Shown here: positions 61,423-64,000 of the stretch, piece after piece
Layout: each line of letters opens with the position of its first letter
Numbering within the stretch: position 1 is the stretch's first letter
Assembly (NCBI GenBank): GCA_004028765.1
Contig: SAIX01000114.1
Location: 1 to 64,000, forward strand
DNA length: 64,000 nt
Direction: 5' to 3'
Source: Chitinophagaceae bacterium
Lineage (GTDB): Bacteria; Bacteroidota; Bacteroidia; Chitinophagales; Chitinophagaceae
The notes under the pieces: generated by a model
The model's input: only the letters and a program-made list of their open reading frames with translations
What the model was told of the DNA's origin: nothing
Databases searched by the model: none
Translations under genes and position numbers: made by a program

Positions 61423-62178
61423 ATGGCAGCTGTAAAAGATTTCTCCGTTGAAGAAAAATTAGTCGGGCTACTGAGGCTTCAGAAAATCGACAGTAAGCTG
61501 GATGAGATCCAGATCCTGAAAGGGGAACTTCCTATGGAAGTGAGTGACCTCGAAGATGAGATCCTGGGATTGACCGCCCGCCAGACACGCATCGAGGAAG
61601 AGATCAATGGTATCACAGAATTTATTGAGAGCAAGAAAGCCGCTATCAAAGATAGTGAGGCGCTGATCGGTAAATACGAGAAGCAAAGCGACAATGTGAA
61701 GAACAACCGAGAGTTTGAAGCGATCAATAAAGAGATCGAAATGCAGCAACTCGAAATCAAACTCTCTGAAAAACATATCCGCGATGCGAATGAAGAGCTT
61801 GCTGAAAAAGTAAAACTGCTTGAAGCCGCAAAGAAGCAGGTTGCAGTTAAAGAAGGGGTTTTGAACCACAAAAAAGGCGAGCTCGAAAAGATCATCGCCG
61901 ATACAGAAAAAGAAGAGACCCATTTAAACAAACAAAGCGCTGAAGCACGCAGCCATATTGATGAACGCCTGCTGTACAGCTACGACCGTATCCGCAAAAG
62001 TTACCGCAATGGTTTATCGGTGGTGCCTGTTGAACGCGATGCCTGTGGCGGTTGCTTTAACTCCATCCCGCCGCAGCGCCAGAGCGAGATCCGTTTGCAT
62101 AAAAAAGTGATCGTATGCGAAAACTGCGGACGCATTCTCGTTGATTCAGACCTGAACGACAGTGTGGAAGTGAAATAA
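61423..62178 (+). CDS. CT398-like coiled-coil protein with C4 zinc ribbon
   Basis: With ATG 61423 (MAAVKDFSVEEKLVGLLRLQKIDSKL) the protein has 251 residues. Most of it (about 10-185) is a long antiparallel coiled coil rich in E, K and I. The C-terminus has a zinc ribbon with two cysteine pairs, CGGCFNSIPPQ and CENCGRIL. This matches the family of chlamydial CT398 and mycobacterial Rv2229c, whose genes often neighbour NIF3 genes, as here. It is thought to be a scaffold; no enzymatic role is known. The upstream in-frame extension overlaps the NIF3 stop and is rejected. Confidence 0.9.
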   Translation: MAAVKDFSVEEKLVGLLRLQKIDSKLDEIQILKGELPMEVSDLEDEILGLTARQTRIEEEINGITEFIESKKAAIKDSEALIGKYEKQSDNVKNNREFEAINKEIEMQQLEIKLSEKHIRDANEELAEKVKLLEAAKKQVAVKEGVLNHKKGELEKIIADTEKEETHLNKQSAEARSHIDERLLYSYDRIRKSYRNGLSVVPVERDACGGCFNSIPPQRQSEIRLHKKVIVCENCGRILVDSDLNDSVEVK

Positions 62179-62281
62179 TGAACTGTTGGATATTTTTGAA
62201 AAAGGGTTGCCATGGCAGCCCTTTTCTTTTTGGAGCAGGTGCTAAAGAAATGATATCAGCCCCGATCCTTAATTTCGGTAT

Positions 62282-63775
62282 ATGAAGAAACACCTGTTTC
62301 TGTTTTCGCTGCTGGTCATTCTTGCAAAAGCGGATTGCTTTGCAGAAAAAGTATTTGATTTCACTCCAGCCTGCGTGCAGGCCTACCAGGAACTTACGAA
62401 ACTGAAGATCAAAAGCGGATTATCCGATATAGCGCTTGCGAAACAGCAGAACCCGGATAACCTGATCCCGGTTTATCTCGAGAGTTATGCGGATTTCTAT
62501 ACCCTTTTCATGAACGAAGACCCCAGGGACCTGGAACAGCTTTATTCAAAATTCAATGAACGCATCGGGCAATTGCAGGAAGGACCAAAGAGTTCGCCTT
62601 TTTACCTGTATTGCCAGAGTATGGTTAAACTGCAGAAAGCCGGTGTGGCAATAAAGTTTGGAAAATTCTGGGACGCTGGATGGGATTTCAGGAAATGTTT
62701 CCAGCTCATCAAAGAAAACCGCAAAGCTTTTCCCGATTTCAAACCCAACGACCTGATTTATGGTGCTGCACAGGCGGCTATCGGAACACTCCCGAAAGGC
62801 TACCAGTGGATCGCTGGCATATTCGGAATGAAAGGGTCTCTTACAGAAGGGATGCGGAATATCCGCTCGTTTGTGAACAGCAACGATGGCTGGGCGAAAA
62901 TGTTTTTCCCGGAAGCTGCGTTTATGTATCCTTACCTATTATTCTACCTTGAAAACAAAAAAGAAGAAGCACTCAGTTTTATCGAACAGCGGAAACTGGA
63001 CCTGGTAAACAACCACCTCCATGCTTTTATGGCTACCAACCTTGCCATCAATAAACAGCAATCCGCCTATGCCCGCGAGATCATCCAGAACCGGAACCGT
63101 TCGACTGATTATATTAACACTGGTGTTTGGGAGTTTGAAATGGGGTTTGCAAAAATTTATCACCTCGAAACGCAGGAAGCCATTATTCACTTACAGAATT
63201 TTCTCGATGGTTTTAAAGGAAAATTTTATGTACGCGATGCCTTGCAGAAATTGAGCTGGTGTTATTACCTGCAGGGTAACCAGGTAAAAGCGGAAGAAAT
63301 CCGTAAGCAGATACTCAAACGTGGCAGTACCGATGCTGAGGCAGATAAGCAGGCACTGAGAGATGCACGCTCGGGTACCTGGCCCAATCTTTTATTATTG
63401 AAAGCACGTTTGCTCTGCGATGGAGGTTATATCAATGAAGCAGCCGGCTTATTACAGGGAAAAACAGAAGATGCTTTTACCACAACAGAAGAAAAACTGG
63501 AATTCGCTTACCGGGTTGCCCGCATCTATGACGATCTTTCCCGGGAAGACGATGCCATACGTAACTACCTGATCGCTATCCGCATCGGGGAAAAAAGACG
63601 GGAATATTTTGCAGCAAGAGCGGCCTGGCAGATCGGGCAGATCTATGAGAAAAGAGGGCAGAAACAAATGGCCATCACCTATTACCAGAAATGCCTCGAT
63701 ATGGATGACCATGAATTCAAGAATTCCCTTGATCAGCGCGCGAAATCGGGTATTGCAAGATGCAAGGGTGAATAA
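62282..63775 (+). CDS. Exported TPR-rich protein
   Basis: The 497-residue protein has a signal peptide (1-21, ending CFAEK). The rest is helical with TPR-like units, such as PDNLIPVYLESYADFYTLF, NLLLLKARLLCDGGYINEAAGLLQ, LEFAYRVARIYDDLSREDDAIRNYLIAIRIGE and RAAWQIGQIYEKRGQKQMAITYYQKCLDMDDHEF. The middle portion (about 130-330) with ALSFIEQRKLDLVNNHLHAFM, AYAREIIQNRN and YVRDALQKLSWCYYLQG recalls the IML2/TTC39 family. The role is unknown; it probably acts in the periplasm or on the outer membrane. It precedes recN by about 105 bases. Confidence 0.82.
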   Translation: MKKHLFLFSLLVILAKADCFAEKVFDFTPACVQAYQELTKLKIKSGLSDIALAKQQNPDNLIPVYLESYADFYTLFMNEDPRDLEQLYSKFNERIGQLQEGPKSSPFYLYCQSMVKLQKAGVAIKFGKFWDAGWDFRKCFQLIKENRKAFPDFKPNDLIYGAAQAAIGTLPKGYQWIAGIFGMKGSLTEGMRNIRSFVNSNDGWAKMFFPEAAFMYPYLLFYLENKKEEALSFIEQRKLDLVNNHLHAFMATNLAINKQQSAYAREIIQNRNRSTDYINTGVWEFEMGFAKIYHLETQEAIIHLQNFLDGFKGKFYVRDALQKLSWCYYLQGNQVKAEEIRKQILKRGSTDAEADKQALRDARSGTWPNLLLLKARLLCDGGYINEAAGLLQGKTEDAFTTTEEKLEFAYRVARIYDDLSREDDAIRNYLIAIRIGEKRREYFAARAAWQIGQIYEKRGQKQMAITYYQKCLDMDDHEFKNSLDQRAKSGIARCKGE

Positions 63776-63881
63776 GTGTTTATGCAACGTGTTTTGCACA
63801 ATCCTTGTATAAGAAAAAACGCTGTTATAAATTGCAGGGACAGTTACAAAACAAAAACATTTATCATTTCACCAGCACACC

Positions 63882-64000
63882 ATGCTTTCAAGGTTCCAAA
63901 TACAGAACTACGCGATCATCGATGAGATCAGTATCGGTTTCTCTGACAAGCTCAATATCATCACCGGCGAAACCGGTGCGGGTAAAAGTATCCTGATGGG
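63882..64000 (+). CDS. recN: DNA repair protein RecN, N-terminal 39 codons (partial)
   Basis: The frame opens at ATG 63882 and runs off the right edge. The visible translation reads MLSRFQIQNYAIIDEISIGF and then a Walker A motif in ITGETGAGKSILM. This N-terminus is diagnostic for RecN, an SMC-like ATPase in double-strand break repair (NYAIIDxxxIxF and TGETGAGKSIL). The C-terminal ATPase half and the coiled coil are outside the window. It is too short to judge integrity. Confidence 0.9.
   Translation, partial: MLSRFQIQNYAIIDEISIGFSDKLNIITGETGAGKSILM

Overview
The window is a chromosomal stretch of a Bacteroidota bacterium, most likely Chitinophagales/Chitinophagaceae or a close relative. The evidence is a SusC/SusD pair, the type IX secretion/gliding protein SprA directly downstream of ruvA, LytS/LytTR regulators, futalosine-route menaquinone genes, a histone-H1-like SWIB protein, a DUF3127 protein, and -7 promoter elements of the form TAnnTTTG in front of several genes. 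Few strong Shine-Dalgarno sequences are seen, which is normal for the phylum. The region is gene dense and mostly housekeeping. There is no phage, integrase, complete insertion sequence or CRISPR array.

Layout. 1-8.3 kb: a partial pentameric ligand-gated channel-like gene running off the left edge, a secreted M28 peptidase, a tiny membrane protein coupled to a lone ABC ATPase, an FAD oxidoreductase, an ElaA-type acetyltransferase and uvrA. 8.5-11.5 kb: a SAM-I riboswitch with a readable terminator/antiterminator switch controls a trans-sulfuration enzyme and homoserine dehydrogenase. 11.5-16.4 kb: a PAP2 phosphatase, a palindromic intergenic element, a PA-domain M28 peptidase and an S9 peptidase. 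16.4-24.3 kb: a SusCD operon flanked by a LytS-like protein that has lost its catalytic histidine and by an intact LytS kinase plus LytTR regulator. 24.3-29.3 kb: a membrane-tethered DNA-binding-like regulator divergent from a TPR gene, then a PfkB kinase / GH43 / MBL-hydrolase operon.

29.4-34 kb: the H1-like SWIB protein, tRNA-Pro followed by two decayed tRNA-derived tandem copies, tRNA-Ser, dnaA with DnaA boxes upstream, and a two-gene split 5'-nucleotidase. 34-41.9 kb: the DUF3127 OB-like protein with an SSB-like acidic tail, a COG2509 FAD dehydrogenase, a three-gene membrane protein/histidine kinase/NarL regulator operon, a zinc phospholipase C-like protein, and a NatA/NatB-type ABC exporter. 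41.9-51 kb: the 7.3-kb sprA gene, ruvA, and divergent fabH. 51-64 kb: DinB-like protein, a second trans-sulfuration enzyme with an SSAT-like acetyltransferase, fabD, folE with two 6-pyruvoyl-tetrahydropterin synthase paralogues, mqnB-mqnD, photolyase, a class IV aminotransferase, Nif3 plus CT398-like zinc ribbon protein, a TPR protein, and the first codons of recN at the right edge.

The most interesting items are the partial channel gene, the SSB-tail mimic on the DUF3127 protein, the pseudokinase beside the SusCD operon, the tRNA-derived 110-bp tandem relics, the complete riboswitch attenuator, and the tandem PTPS genes. Gene functions are assigned from recognisable motifs in the translations. 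No database search was run.
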